Assembly (NCBI GenBank): GCA_022478985.1
Contig: JAKSZP010009309.1
Location: 62,001 to 126,000 of the forward strand
Source of the DNA: Massospora cicadina
Taxonomy: Eukaryota > Entomophthoromycota > Entomophthoromycetes > Entomophthorales > Entomophthoraceae
Reading direction: 5' to 3'
DNA: 64,000 bases
Part shown: piece after piece, positions 34,725 through 44,834 of the stretch
Layout of the letters: the number at the start of each line of letters is the position of its first letter
How positions within the stretch are numbered: position 1 is the first letter of the stretch
The notes under the pieces: generated by a model
What the model was told of the DNA's origin: nothing
Seen by the model: the letters and a program-made list of their open reading frames with translations, nothing else
Databases searched by the model: none
Position numbers and translations under genes: made by a program

Positions 34725-34991
34725 ATGGGGCATAGTTTTATGTAAGCAATAGGGGCTACAAGGGACCTGGAGGGTTTGATCCGTTAGTTTCTTAATATGA
34801 TAGATATAGATTTCCCATAAGCAGGATCCAAAATCCCCAGGCAGGTCAACGCTTCTTTGATTGAAGGGTTTGGGTGTCCACTTAGCTCCAAAACTTGATA
34901 AGGAGGGATATGAATCATGATCCCCAGATCCACAATCACTTGTGAGCCAGAGGGTATTGTAATAGGATGAGGGGCATACAGAGGATAACAA
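34725..34991 (-). CDS. G4 dUTPase domain
   Basis: Between protease and RT, one minus-strand frame reads IPSGSQVIVDLGIMIHIPP, then LELSGHPN, then GILDPAYGKSISIILRN, then (after one TAA) PIAYIKLCPI. This follows known trimeric dUTPases in order: V-D-T-G-x-x-x-x-I-P, the R-S-[GS] loop, motif 3 G-[VI]-[IL]-D-x-x-Y, and R-I-A-Q-L. The spacing from motif 3 to the last motif is also the same as I recall for bacterial enzymes. The catalytic Asp and the substrate-stacking Tyr of motif 3 are present. dUTPase hydrolyses dUTP and limits uracil in cDNA. It is an ancestral enzyme domain, now with at least one stop. Confidence 0.75.
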
Positions 34992-35209
34992 CTTTAGAAT
35001 CCACAGCCTCAGGGGTAACTTAGTTTTTCATCCTAAGACTTGATATTCAGCTTTACAAATGGAGGACTGAAATATGAGGAGGCAAATTCGTTTTTTTGAA
35101 GCTCCATTACTCTTGACTGGGAGTTGAAATATCAACGGGATCCAATATCCTAATAGTGAAAGGTACTTTTATTTATGTGTGATGAATCAATTGAACTCAC
35201 GCATCAGTT

Positions 35210-35460
35210 GGACTCCAATAAGCAACTCATAATTATTGTTTTCTAACGCAATAGTGGGGCAGTAATTAGAAGCTTTCCAAATTGGAGAGGTATGGCAGAA
35301 TACTCCAAAATTGCTTTAGTCATCTGATTATTGGCCGGCCCATATTCAGCTTTGTGGATTAACTCTTGAGCAAATTTAGATTCTGGATAAGTTGGGATGA
35401 TATAACGTTTATGGTGAGCTGGTATCAATTATCGTCAAGACTTTACCCTTATGAATGACT
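35210..35460 (-). pseudogene. G4 protease
   Basis: The active site reads LTIIDTSSP (about 35.42-35.44 kb), D-T-S in place of D-T-G. The second half NNNYELLIGVQLM (about 35.23 kb) fits the family. Frames are shifted between halves. Confidence 0.75.
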
Positions 35461-35699
35461 ACCTTTAATCAAACCACCAAAGAGCCAAATAAGGATTAAC
35501 ATATAGTAAACTTTCTGGTGGATTTGTAGCGAAGCAAGCAGAGGATTTTTCCGTGGCCAAGCTTGGGGCTGTATAATGCTTTTAAAGGGTTTATCTGCCA
35601 GCTCTTGTCTCTCCATAGAGGAACTGACCTAAAAGGTTTTTTTGGGTAACTGGCCAACATAAAAATAGGATATCTGGAGATCTTTATTTCCTTGGATAG

Positions 35700-36870
35700 A
35701 AATGGGTACGTCAACTTCCGCAGGCGCTGCTAACATAAAGCATCCTGAGGTGCTGGGCATGGAACTAGAGCTAGTACAAGGGTCATGAGGCACATGATTG
35801 TCGTCAGCATAGGGAGCCTCCTTCCCTATACTGACTGATCTTTTGTCAGCCTATGTTGGAAGATGTAACAAGTGTCTACAGTATGGTTGTTTCTCTTGAA
35901 AAAAGTGCAGAATAATTTAGGTTAGGCGAGTTAGGAGGAGTAACCGCTAACTATTGAGACTGAAGCTTATTATTATTGATACGAGGTGGATCAGAGGGTT
36001 TAGGTAGATCAGCTGGAATATCCAAAAAAGGCTTCTTTGATATGGAGGAGAAACGTCCAGTTAGACTTTACCGCTTTAAGGTGAAGTAAAATATTAGGCA
36101 TATTCTAAACGCCAAAAATGAGGTAGTGATAGCATCAACTAAAGTAAGATGGTTTCTGAAAACCAATGTTTGAGCCTCAGGGTAAAAATGGTTAGCAAAA
36201 TTAGTGACAGTTTCTTCCTAATTAAGGCCTATTCCAATAAAAGTTTGCTTTTGGTTGGATAAAGTTAGGTCACTCCCAAATTCCTAAAAGGAAGGCAGTA
36301 TTGTCATCATTTTAAGTCCAGTAATGCATGAGATGAGGTACCATAATGTCTTAAGCTATACAGCTAAGACAGTTAGTTAAGTACTTGAGCCATTGGGTGT
36401 CAGTGGCTTCTTCCATAGCACTTTCATAACAAAATAAGAAAGAAAAGATATTCCCTTTGCTTGGGACGTACTTCTCTTTGAATGATGGTTTGAACTTGCT
36501 ACTGGGGGGTTAATGGTCAACCGATGTGAACTGACACCAGGGGTGCATTTTCACCTGAAGAGGAACTGCTATTGATGGGAGATATGTGAGGGTGGAGAGC
36601 ATCCATCCGACGTTGTAAGTCTTTGATATCTTCCATTATTGAATCTACCCAATCATGGGCTGCACAAAGGGCCAATTTAGTGCAACGAGCGGGTTAACTA
36701 CAAAATTTCACTTTTAAGCTTAATAGTTGCATCACAAAGTTCAAGCTGGCATTGCTCAAGGGTGAGAATTCTTTGCTCCATCCCATGCATCATAGCGGAT
36801 TAATTGTCAAGGGATTAAGGCGTTCCTGATCCAAAGAGGGATCTGACGCCTAATTGTTATTTCTCATTAT
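35700..36870 (-). pseudogene. G4 gag
   Basis: The N-terminal part DWVDSIMEDIKDLQRRMDAL (about 36.62 kb) is helical. A gag core follows, then a degenerate knuckle FFKRNNHTVDTC at about 35.88 kb, with Cys-to-Phe change at the second position. Many stops. Confidence 0.68.
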
Positions 36871-36901
36871 AGTAATAGTTGCACCGTGAACTCAGGGTAA
36901 A

Positions 36902-36918
36902 CCTGGCAGGGATCATCA
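36902..36918 (-). other. G4 primer-binding site (tRNA-Arg-like)
   Basis: Minus strand TGATGATCCCTGCCAGG, four bases after the LTR. The 3' end of the tRNA-Arg at 8863-8934 plus CCA would be complementary to TGG-N-GATCCTGCCAGG, so the match has one substitution and one extra C. Confidence 0.6.
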
Positions 36919-36922
36919 ATTT

Positions 36923-37523
36923 TGTTGGTACTAAGGGTTTAGACCACTTGTACCTTTATCTTTTAAAGCCAAGAACCTGAAGTTCATGTGTGCTGGATTA
37001 TACTTTTTTTGCTTTCCTTGGCCAGAAAGTCTTTCTTCAGGTTAACGTTCCTGGAGTAAAAGATCCTAACTATTAGTTTTCCCTAAAACTAATAAGTAGA
37101 CCAATTTAACTTAAATGGCAAAAAGAGTGTAATCTTTATTTTCTTAGAATCCAGATTATAAGAGATATCAAGGAGGTTTCTTGGTCAATCTTAAAGTGAC
37201 CCAAGCTAAGATCTATAATCGTTACTGATTGAGGATTCTGCGGCAGGCTGGTCATCTCAGTCAAATAGGATTTGCTCGCTGCATGAATTGGGTATGAACC
37301 CTAAAACTAGGAGGTTTCAGGCGAATAATATTTGACCACTAGTTGGGGATTGTCCCCAATATCGAGAGGGCTCAAAATTTGTCAGGATCATCCTTGATAC
37401 TAAAAGGGCTTGTGAGTCGTTATAGATTATCCCTAATACTAGTTCCAGCTATTTTAACGATATTTGGGTTTGATTCCTGTCATCTGACTCATGCAAATCT
37501 TTGATTTAGGCAGGAATCTGACA
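36923..37523 (-). repeat. 5' LTR of G4
   Basis: Minus strand begins TGTCAGATTCC and ends TACCAACA; matches 31404-32006. Confidence 0.92.
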
Positions 37524-37528
37524 GGTTT

Positions 37529-37860
37529 CATCCTTTTTGCATACAAATATCAAAGGATAGGCCCAAGGAATCTTTGAAGGTATGACTAGCCCTGATTCAT
37601 CTAATAGGTTCATCTCTTGGGTGATAACATTCTCTTTCTGCTTTTAAGGGCAGTAGGGTTTGAATTTGAATGGTATAGTGGAACCAGTATCCATATTATG
37701 GACCTCGCCCTTGCAGAGTCCATAGTCATGGGATCCAGTACTAAAGATGTCGCTGAACTTGTACAACAGCTTATTAAGATCCTTCTGCTGTTTAGAGGTC
37801 TCATCCCCAGAATCATGTCATCAAAAAGGCCCTATGGCATGCACTGATTCAATGTCATAG
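37529..37860 (-). pseudogene. G3 reverse transcriptase, N-terminal part
   Basis: The segment continues the RT interrupted by G4: AKRMK lies immediately right of the insertion and joins PYCVVLDY left of it. Further upstream the finger region is heavily decayed. Confidence 0.65.
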
Positions 37861-38115
37861 CAACTGGTCAATCAGGACAGTGCAACGACTTGTTCTTTTT
37901 TGACTCTGATAGGTTGGTCTGTGATATCTCCTAAGACTATGCTCAACTCTCCAGAGCGGTTTGTGCCATAGAACCCTGGTAAAACTCTAGGTTCGTTAAT
38001 ATGGGTTCTGTCACAACTGTAAACTTCCAAAATGGTATCCAGAAGAATCTTCACACTTATTGACAGGGTAATTTGGTGTTAAACCCCTGGTTGAATCTCC
38101 ATAGCATCACTAGAG
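37860..38115 (-). pseudogene. G3 dUTPase-like domain remnant
   Basis: The open stretch 37872-38054 reads LPGFYGTNRSGELSIVLGD, then QPIRVKKEQVVAL. It has the motif-3 and C-terminal strand pattern (G-E-L-S-I-V-L, then V-K-K-x-Q-V-V-A-L) but lacks the catalytic Asp and Tyr. It sits between protease and RT as in G2 and G4. Confidence 0.58.
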
Positions 38116-38279
38116 CTCAGTGCAAGCCCTTCTTCCGCACTAACAGTGGATGGTAAAAGCTCCACATCCCTCTCAGTAAGGTTGTAGTTATTGGGGTAAA
38201 TTAATTGATCCTTTCTCACCAACCACGGTCATTTCTTCTGCAGTTTGACATCCTCATCCTTAAATACCAGCGTTAATTG

Positions 38280-38620
38280 TTAGCTCAAGATGCTCACAGT
38301 GCTGATTGTGAAGTCAATCTTCACTCCATAATATAGCAGGAACTGCGTCATGGTTAAGAATTCTTATTGGTCTTTATCTAAAACTACTGCTGGTGCATTA
38401 GGATCATGCTCCTAAAGCATAAGGTAGCACTGAATAGGCTCTTAGAGCGCGGTTAACGTCTGGTCTGAAGGGTTCAGTACTTTATGTTATAATCAATATC
38501 AGGCATGAACTTCAGCTTCTACATGAGCTTTATAGAGATGTTGAATGGAGCCCCAGTGTCCAGTACAGCTAAGACGCACTTTCTGAATAATCACTTCAAC
38601 TTTTGGCACAATCTTGCTGA
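38280..38620 (-). pseudogene. G3 protease
   Basis: The active site is intact, CVLAVLDTGAPFNISIKLM, with D-T-G at 38552-38560. It is followed by KLKFMPDID, aligning with G2 KLSLKPDID. The second half lies at about 38.3-38.4 kb and is frame-shifted. Confidence 0.82.
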
Positions 38621-38949
38621 AAGATTTTTTTGGTCAATATATCAGTAGCAGATTCTTCAAACCGTCTAAGAGCGGCAGCACTCATGATAGCTTATACAGT
38701 ATCTTCTCCATTCAGTTCCAAGTTCTTGAAGGTAGTAATTACCAGCTGCTCTCCTTCTTTCACGAAATTAATGATTCATTTAAGCTGATTCACTTGCACG
38801 AGGTATGTTTCACTCGATTTAGATCATCATTAACATGGACTATTAAACAAGCAGCACAGCTACCGCACTAGGCGCCCCTAACACGTCATATCCTGTGAAG
38901 CTAAATTGTCATCCTCATAATTGTCTTCACACTCAATGTGGAAGAGACC

Positions 38950-40240
38950 ACTCAGCTTAAAACGTTGGGGTTTTATCTTTGGGGGGGAGTACTTCTTTTC
39001 AGCGGCAAGTAACAGACAAGGTTGATAAAAGTGCTCAGGTTGACAACACTTATTTCAGGTTGATTCTCAATGAGGCAAGCGCTCTGGTGGTTTAGAACTC
39101 TTATCCTTTGGTGTGTCATCATTGTCATTAGCGATATAGATGACCTTGCTAACTCGCTGAGGGGGTATTCCCATGGCCATGTATACAGTTTTATATGTCC
39201 CTTGTACATTGAGTAAAGCTTCCTTAAGAGCCTTTAAGGCTATTGCGCTATCTACTGCGAGAGTTATGCATCTTTAAGGCGTAATGCATCTCCAATGAAC
39301 TCAGCAGAACTTTTTTTGCTGTAGGTAAATACATATTTACAATAGTCCATAATTGTTGAGCCTTTAATTAGTAGAGAGAGGCGTATTTTACCAGTGAATC
39401 ATTATTTCCCATTTTTATAAGGAGGAACTCTATCTTCATATTTTAGACGTCTTGTTCACTACCAGACTCTAAAAATAGGATACTCTTTATCTTAATTCAA
39501 GATATCTATGTCTTAGGCTCACATTAAGGATCTCCTGAGCCTCGTGACTCATACATTCTTGCACGTAGATTACCTTTTAGTAATTGCTAGCACCATCCAT
39601 ACTATTCTCATACATCTGGAGGAAACCAGAAAACGTTTCTACTCAAGGTGTATACGTGGTTTTAAAATAAGGTATGGAGTTAGGATCTTATATATAGATT
39701 TAACACACATCATATCTGGTTGCGTGGCAGTCCTGAACAGTTGCATGATTTCTGTTGAGCGACATTACTGGTGCCTCTGATTGAGTTACTAGTCAAATAT
39801 TGTAAGATCTGGTATAGCACGCAGTTGTGCCTTCAACTCAAATATACTCTTGTCCAATGCAAACAACATGTTGTCATGCTGTTCCAAATGCTCTCCATAA
39901 TTTTATATTTAGAGAGCATATGTTTTCTCTTTTCTCCTTTTCAAGGAATAAAATTCTATCCTCCAGATCTTTAATGGTAGCTTCCAGCTTTATCATAGGT
40001 GAAAGTCCTCTCATGATAAGTAAAGAGACAATTTTTGCTCTTCTTATAGTCTCCTTGATGCGCTCAAGATGTTACATAGCCCATGCATTTCTAATTCAAG
40101 GGTACAGAGTCTTGAATGGATTGTGTCCTCCTCCCTCACCAGGAGTTCATAAAAATCCTCTCCATGATATACTTCCATATCCACTTCATCACTAAACTGC
40201 TCATGAGAAATCTCATGATCCTCACTCTGTCCTGATGATG
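38950..40240 (-). pseudogene. G3 gag
   Basis: Starts just after the primer site with an acidic open stretch of 72 residues (40044-40262; SEDHEISHEQFSDEVDMEVY). Decayed core sequence and a 78-residue stretch at 38973-39209 follow. I could not find a clean CCHC. The call rests mainly on position. Confidence 0.6.
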
Positions 40241-40243
40241 CCG

Positions 40244-40261
40244 CCCCTGTAGTAAGCACCA
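40244..40261 (-). other. Primer-binding site of G3
   Basis: Minus strand TGGTGCTTACTACAGGGG, identical to the G7 site. Confidence 0.82.
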
Positions 40262-40270
40262 CAGTCAGAT

Positions 40271-41479
40271 TGGTGACCTAAGCTATCTTAACATGTGAGG
40301 CCAACTTTCTGCTCAGGGGGTCTACTCAGTACAGATTAGGCACCAGACAACCTTCGTTTAGATCCTAATCATCCTCATAGAGTAAATTCTCCTTGGATGC
40401 TACCCATTGTAGATTTGATCCCTTTGGTAAATTGTTTATGCTCATGGCGATTCTCTTGTTGATGCTCTCTGACATTTTCATTATATGTTGGCCCTTGGGA
40501 CTCAACGGAAGCCAATCAAACCTCTCCCTTGGCAGCTCGGCTCCAAGGTATCCGCGATATTGAGTGTTATTTAAACAGATCAGATTTAAGTATGGTTACT
40601 ATATTCTGCTTAATTGCTAATCACAGACTGGCTACTGGCGATAAGTTTACTTAAACTAATATAATGAAATAAAAAGGAGAAAACTGAGATTCTGTGGAAA
40701 GGTTTTTATCTGAGTAAAAAGTGAAGTATTTTGTACTTCTAATGAAAAACCAAGAAATAAATGAATGATAATTGAAAAATAATTTAAAAATTTGGGTAGC
40801 AATATTGGGGATTTTCAAGATCCCCTAGTGAGGCGGCGTCTGACTGCCAATTTAAGTGCTTCATCCATTTAAGATAATCTCTATATCTCAAATTCCTTCT
40901 GGCGGAAATTACCCCTGGACCTGGATGCCAAGCGGCCCTTTCTTCTGTACCTGCTTCTGAGTTTTGAAGTAACATCTTACCTGGTTATTGCTTTATTACC
41001 AGATTTAGTAATATGCTTCTCAACATCTAGTTTGTGCAATGTCACTTCTCTAATATTCCTCAAATCATTTTTTGAGTGACTCTAAAATGGTTGTTGGCAA
41101 TATTTTGTAATATCACACAAGAGCCTCAATTGTTACCAATGTGGTAATTTGGTCAAATCAAAACTTCATCATTGGTGATTTGCAAATTATTTTAGCTTTC
41201 CAAAGGTATGAAAGGGGGCCAATTTTCATAATGTTTATAGGAGACGTCAACTTTTTCATATAGCAAATCATCTGAAGTGTCAGGCAGAAAAGAATTTCTC
41301 ATGACATCACTCTGATCATGAGGCAAACTCTTGTCTTGCCTGAATCTATAAAAGGGGTTTGTTCAATGCCATCTGCGGCGGTTAAGTTGCACAAACTTCC
41401 ACCAGTTTGGGGTTTAAATCTGTTCATTTCGGAAGTTAAGGAATGAACCACTGGTACTCTTGCAGCCTCATCCACGGCA
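40271..41479 (-). repeat. 5' LTR of G3
   Basis: Minus strand begins TGCCGTGGATGAGG; matches 27619-28826 including a short open stretch that is simply carried in both copies. The low-coordinate edge is approximate. Confidence 0.87.
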
Positions 41480-42380
41480 GCATTTTTAAGCACCTAGTCC
41501 ACCACTTCTTATTAGCGTTGCCAGCCTCAGCCGTCCTCTTTCTCATGGCCAACAACCCATCCAGGTTTTTCCAACACCTTCTTAGCATCTAAATTCTCCT
41601 TCTCTGTGGTTGCCACTGATGACTTCCAATCTTTAGGACCTTTAGGCTTGGCCGCTTCCTCATAAGGGTTATCCTGAGGACATTTGGCTCTGAAGTGCCC
41701 CTTTTAGCCACACAAGAAGCTCCTATCCATTATCACCATAAGAAAACTATATGTCCCCACATTAACTGAATGAGATAACTCCCCATTTGAAAATATAAAT
41801 TCAACCTTCAAAACCCAGTCCCCAAATCATAGAGTGAACTTTTTCAAGTTAAATTCCTTTTGCTTCACGTCACTTAGCAGCTTGTTTTCATTAAAGGAGA
41901 TCACTTTTTTAGAGCTTTTTATTTGAGACATCATGGCCCCTCTACTGACAACAGGCAGTACGTCCTGCAGTATGAACCTTCCAATTTTGGTGCCAATGTC
42001 AAGACACATTGCCTCCTCATTCTTGATTCTCAAACTGGCAGCCAAAATCTTTTCATTTAAAAATTCAGACTGGAAAGCTATAAGTTCCATCCAGGAGCCA
42101 AATGTGAAATATGGATTGTGGAGAACCTGCACTTTAATCACACGGCCCATAAGCATCTCCTTAAACCACACAGTCTTCACCTCCATGGCGTGGACCCTCT
42201 TCAGGCTCTCCATCATGCCAACCGTCAAGTATCTTAAGAGACTAAAGTTCCCCGCTTCAAAAAGTTTGGTTCCATCCCCAAGTCCATTAGTAGCAACTTC
42301 TGACCAGGAAACCAAAGCCTTCAGGTCATAAGGAGCTGTGCTTGCTTTAGGTTTGATAATGGAGTTTGTCACATTGGGCT
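41480..42380 (-). pseudogene. LINE ORF1 (nucleic-acid binding), N-terminal and central part
   Basis: A 181-residue open stretch (41827-42372) includes FTFGSWMELIAFQSEFLNEK and AMCLDIGTKIGRFI, which resembles the N-terminal RNA-binding region of plant and fungal L1-type ORF1 proteins. Beyond a stop, FLCG-KGHFRAKC at about 41.69-41.72 kb is a CCHC knuckle with its first Cys changed to Ser and one internal stop. The reading is cut by G3 at 41479 and resumes at 27618. Confidence 0.7.
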
Positions 42381-44070
42381 TTTTGCAATGGAGTTAGACT
42401 CTATAGACCTTTTTTGTGCAGGTAGCGTTGCAGCCCTTTTGGTTCAAATCATCAATTTGGTATGTGAGTGCTCTCGCTTTTTGCTGCACCAGTGTAGGCC
42501 CATATAAGCCACTGGCCGCTATCCAGTTTCAGGACAACCTAGAAAGCTGCAGTGCTTATTGTAGACAGTTGTACAAGTACAGTCAATCAGGTTCGACCCA
42601 CACTTGTCAGCTAGGACCTGATTTTGCAACACCACGCTTCATAGGAGAGTAGTGTGACTGATAATACACCCACTCTTGCACGCCACCTGTCAATATTCCC
42701 CTTAAAGAATAGTGGAAGCCAACCCGCAAGAACAGGTCAGTTACAGTCATTAGCTTCCACCCCATACCTCTTTCAAGCAACTATTGGACCCTTCTGTGAT
42801 GCCTCTCTGGGTTCTGGTGTTTGCTACGCACCCACGTTTCCACAAGATTTTCTAAGTCATGCTGCGTGAAGGCTCCAGCTTACCCTACCTAGCTCCCCCT
42901 TACCATTTTTGGTGTCTATATGAACTCACCCTAAAATCATGAGTTTTTTTGGAAAGTTCTTCAAATCTTATAATTTTGGTGGCTTAATAAAATTTTTAAT
43001 GGACCCCATGCTTTATGATGCTATGTAAAAAGCTATATTGGAACCATATTAAGGAGCACTTTGGAAGTTTCCTTTTTTTGACTTTAAATGCTCTGGTATT
43101 TAATATCTTTGCGCCATGGGACTTGACAGCAAAGACCTTATGCAGTCCAGTTTCCACGGCAGTATACTTTAAAGGTCTAGACTACATGTTGATTTTTCCT
43201 TTTGGCTTATAAGATTTTACAAATGTTGTTGACCATACCCTGGAATATTTTTTTACTCCTCCTAGGCTTGTTGGCAACCTTATTTTCAGTGGGTGCTCTC
43301 ATTTAAGAGTGATTGTTGATAGCATCATGTGGCTTCTGTCACTTAGAAAGTTTAACTGACGTGAAGTTTCTGTTTCCCACTTTCCGTCTACCTGTTTAAT
43401 TTTAAAAATATCCCTAGACAAGAATTTCATTGTGTCTTATTATTTATGAGTAAACTCTTAAAATGTCTTAGTAGACACGCCAAATCATCTTGTTCTCCAC
43501 CTCCTCATGTTCTTTTTACCATAAAATGCCTCCTGATGGATTCTCCAAGCAGCGGTAGCCAAAAAGCCTTGCTGCAGTCTACTTTTGTGCTGGAGGCCTT
43601 TTTTCAGCCCTAAGGGCGTTAAACTACTTCGAAAAAGGATTACAGCTCATTTATCTCCTTGTCTCAAAGGCAGACTCCACTTGAACGCTATCCAAAAAAT
43701 TTCCAAGAGCAAGCTTCTTGGCTTAATTCACTTGTGGCTCTTCAAATCGCCCAGCTACAGAAATCCTTTGATACCATTAAATCTAATTTTTAATCTGAGC
43801 TGATCTTCCCAAGACTCTCTATGACACTTGTGCATCCGTCTTGCCTTTCTCCTAAATAAATAACCCTGTTTCAGCTCTTCAAACTAGTGGATAACACCTC
43901 TTCCTCAGAGAAGTGTTCCTGCCCCTATTAAAAAACCCTTTTTATTAATATTTTAAACCTGAACCCAATACATGAGCCGTAATTTCACTCCTCTAACTGT
44001 AATGAATCTCGCCACCCTAAGTTTGACCAGAAATCTGAGCCTAGCCTTGAGCCAGTTGTAGGTAAGGTCT
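42381..44070. other. Unassigned; LINE 5' region and possible gag-like remnants
   Basis: 42.38-43.0 kb may be the LINE 5' region; nothing codes clearly. At 43.04-43.21 kb the + strand reads FKGLDYMLIFPFG, faintly like the R-family KYGNLFPYA. At 43.59-43.80 kb a helical stretch (NFQEQASWLNSLVALQIAQ) is broken by stops. Either could be old retroposon sequence. I cannot name them. Confidence 0.3.
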
Positions 44071-44496
44071 TGTTGAATATCGTTGACTTGATTCCTAGTT
44101 TTTTTAATTGAAATAGTTATATGATCAAAATTCCAATATTAAATATTACCCTAAAATGAAATTGTATTGTAATTGACCCCGTGAATTCCCATTTGAACCT
44201 TTCCCTGATAAATCAAAACTCTTTTACAATTACATTGTATTATAGTAAATATCCTCACCACAAGAGCACTACTACATCTTGAATGAAGTGATTTGACTAA
44301 GATATTACTTGCTTATTCTAAATAAAGAATCATTTTTTGTTATATTTTGTCATTCATTTATTTAGACCTTTAGCATAGTATTATCTATATAAAGGATAGA
44401 GAACTTTATCATGGTGTCGCGCTATATGGTAGAGTTTGAGTTGGACCATCCAACCATAGCATGTGCAAGTAGTGAGTAAAGAAATCTCTTGCTACA
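44071..44496 (+). repeat. 5' LTR of G5
   Basis: TGTTGAATATCG...TTGCTACA; partner at 60261-60684. Confidence 0.86.
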
Positions 44497-44500
44497 CAAG

Positions 44501-44518
44501 TGGTGCTCATTACAGGGG
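44501..44518 (+). other. Primer-binding site of G5
   Basis: TGGTGCTCATTACAGGGG, identical to that of G1. Confidence 0.85.
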
Positions 44519-44834
44519 ACTGTAGTATCAAAAATAAAGAATAGATTTTAACCCTTATGATAAACCTGACTCAGGAAGGAAAAAATGGCGAGAACATCTA
44601 ATCTGTCACTCTCTATGTTAATATCCTACACCTAATCAACTGGAACTTGTGGAAGTCAGATTTTAATATTTCCACAGTTTTAGAGCTTCAGTACTTAATT
44701 GTTCATCACGGAGCAGCTGAGACAGATGAGACATGTTAATTTGGGGGTTCTGAATTTTTGGCCTTGAACAATCTGAATAAGTTCCCTCTTTATTCTATTG
44801 TAAGAAAAAAAGTATGACTAGATGATTCAACAAT

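Larger units (their letters stand above)
31404..37523 (-). mobile_element. Ty3/gypsy LTR retrotransposon G4, inserted in G3 RT
   Basis: LTRs of 603 bp (31404-32006) and 601 bp (36923-37523) enclose gag, protease, dUTPase, RT, RNase H and integrase on the minus strand. It is flanked by GGTTC (31399-31403) and GGTTT (37524-37528), a target duplication with one change. G3 RT reads on across the insertion. The coding frames contain stops, but the integrase acidic triad and the dUTPase motif 3 are preserved. Confidence 0.92.
27619..41479 (-). mobile_element. Ty3/gypsy LTR retrotransposon G3, containing G4 and a SINE
   Basis: LTRs at 27619-28826 and about 40271-41479 (1.2 kb each) match along their length. 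On the minus strand the interior runs primer site, gag, protease, dUTPase-like segment, RT, RNase H, integrase, purine tract. RT is split by G4 (31404-37523) and RNase H by SINE B. Without these, the element is about 7.5 kb. It lies within LINE ORF1. I could not resolve a target duplication, and the 3' LTR edge is uncertain by some 20 bp. Confidence 0.9.

Noticed and set aside
38614..38871. 85-residue plus-strand frame over G3
   Set aside because: It is antisense to the G3 gag/protease region and has no recognisable feature of its own.
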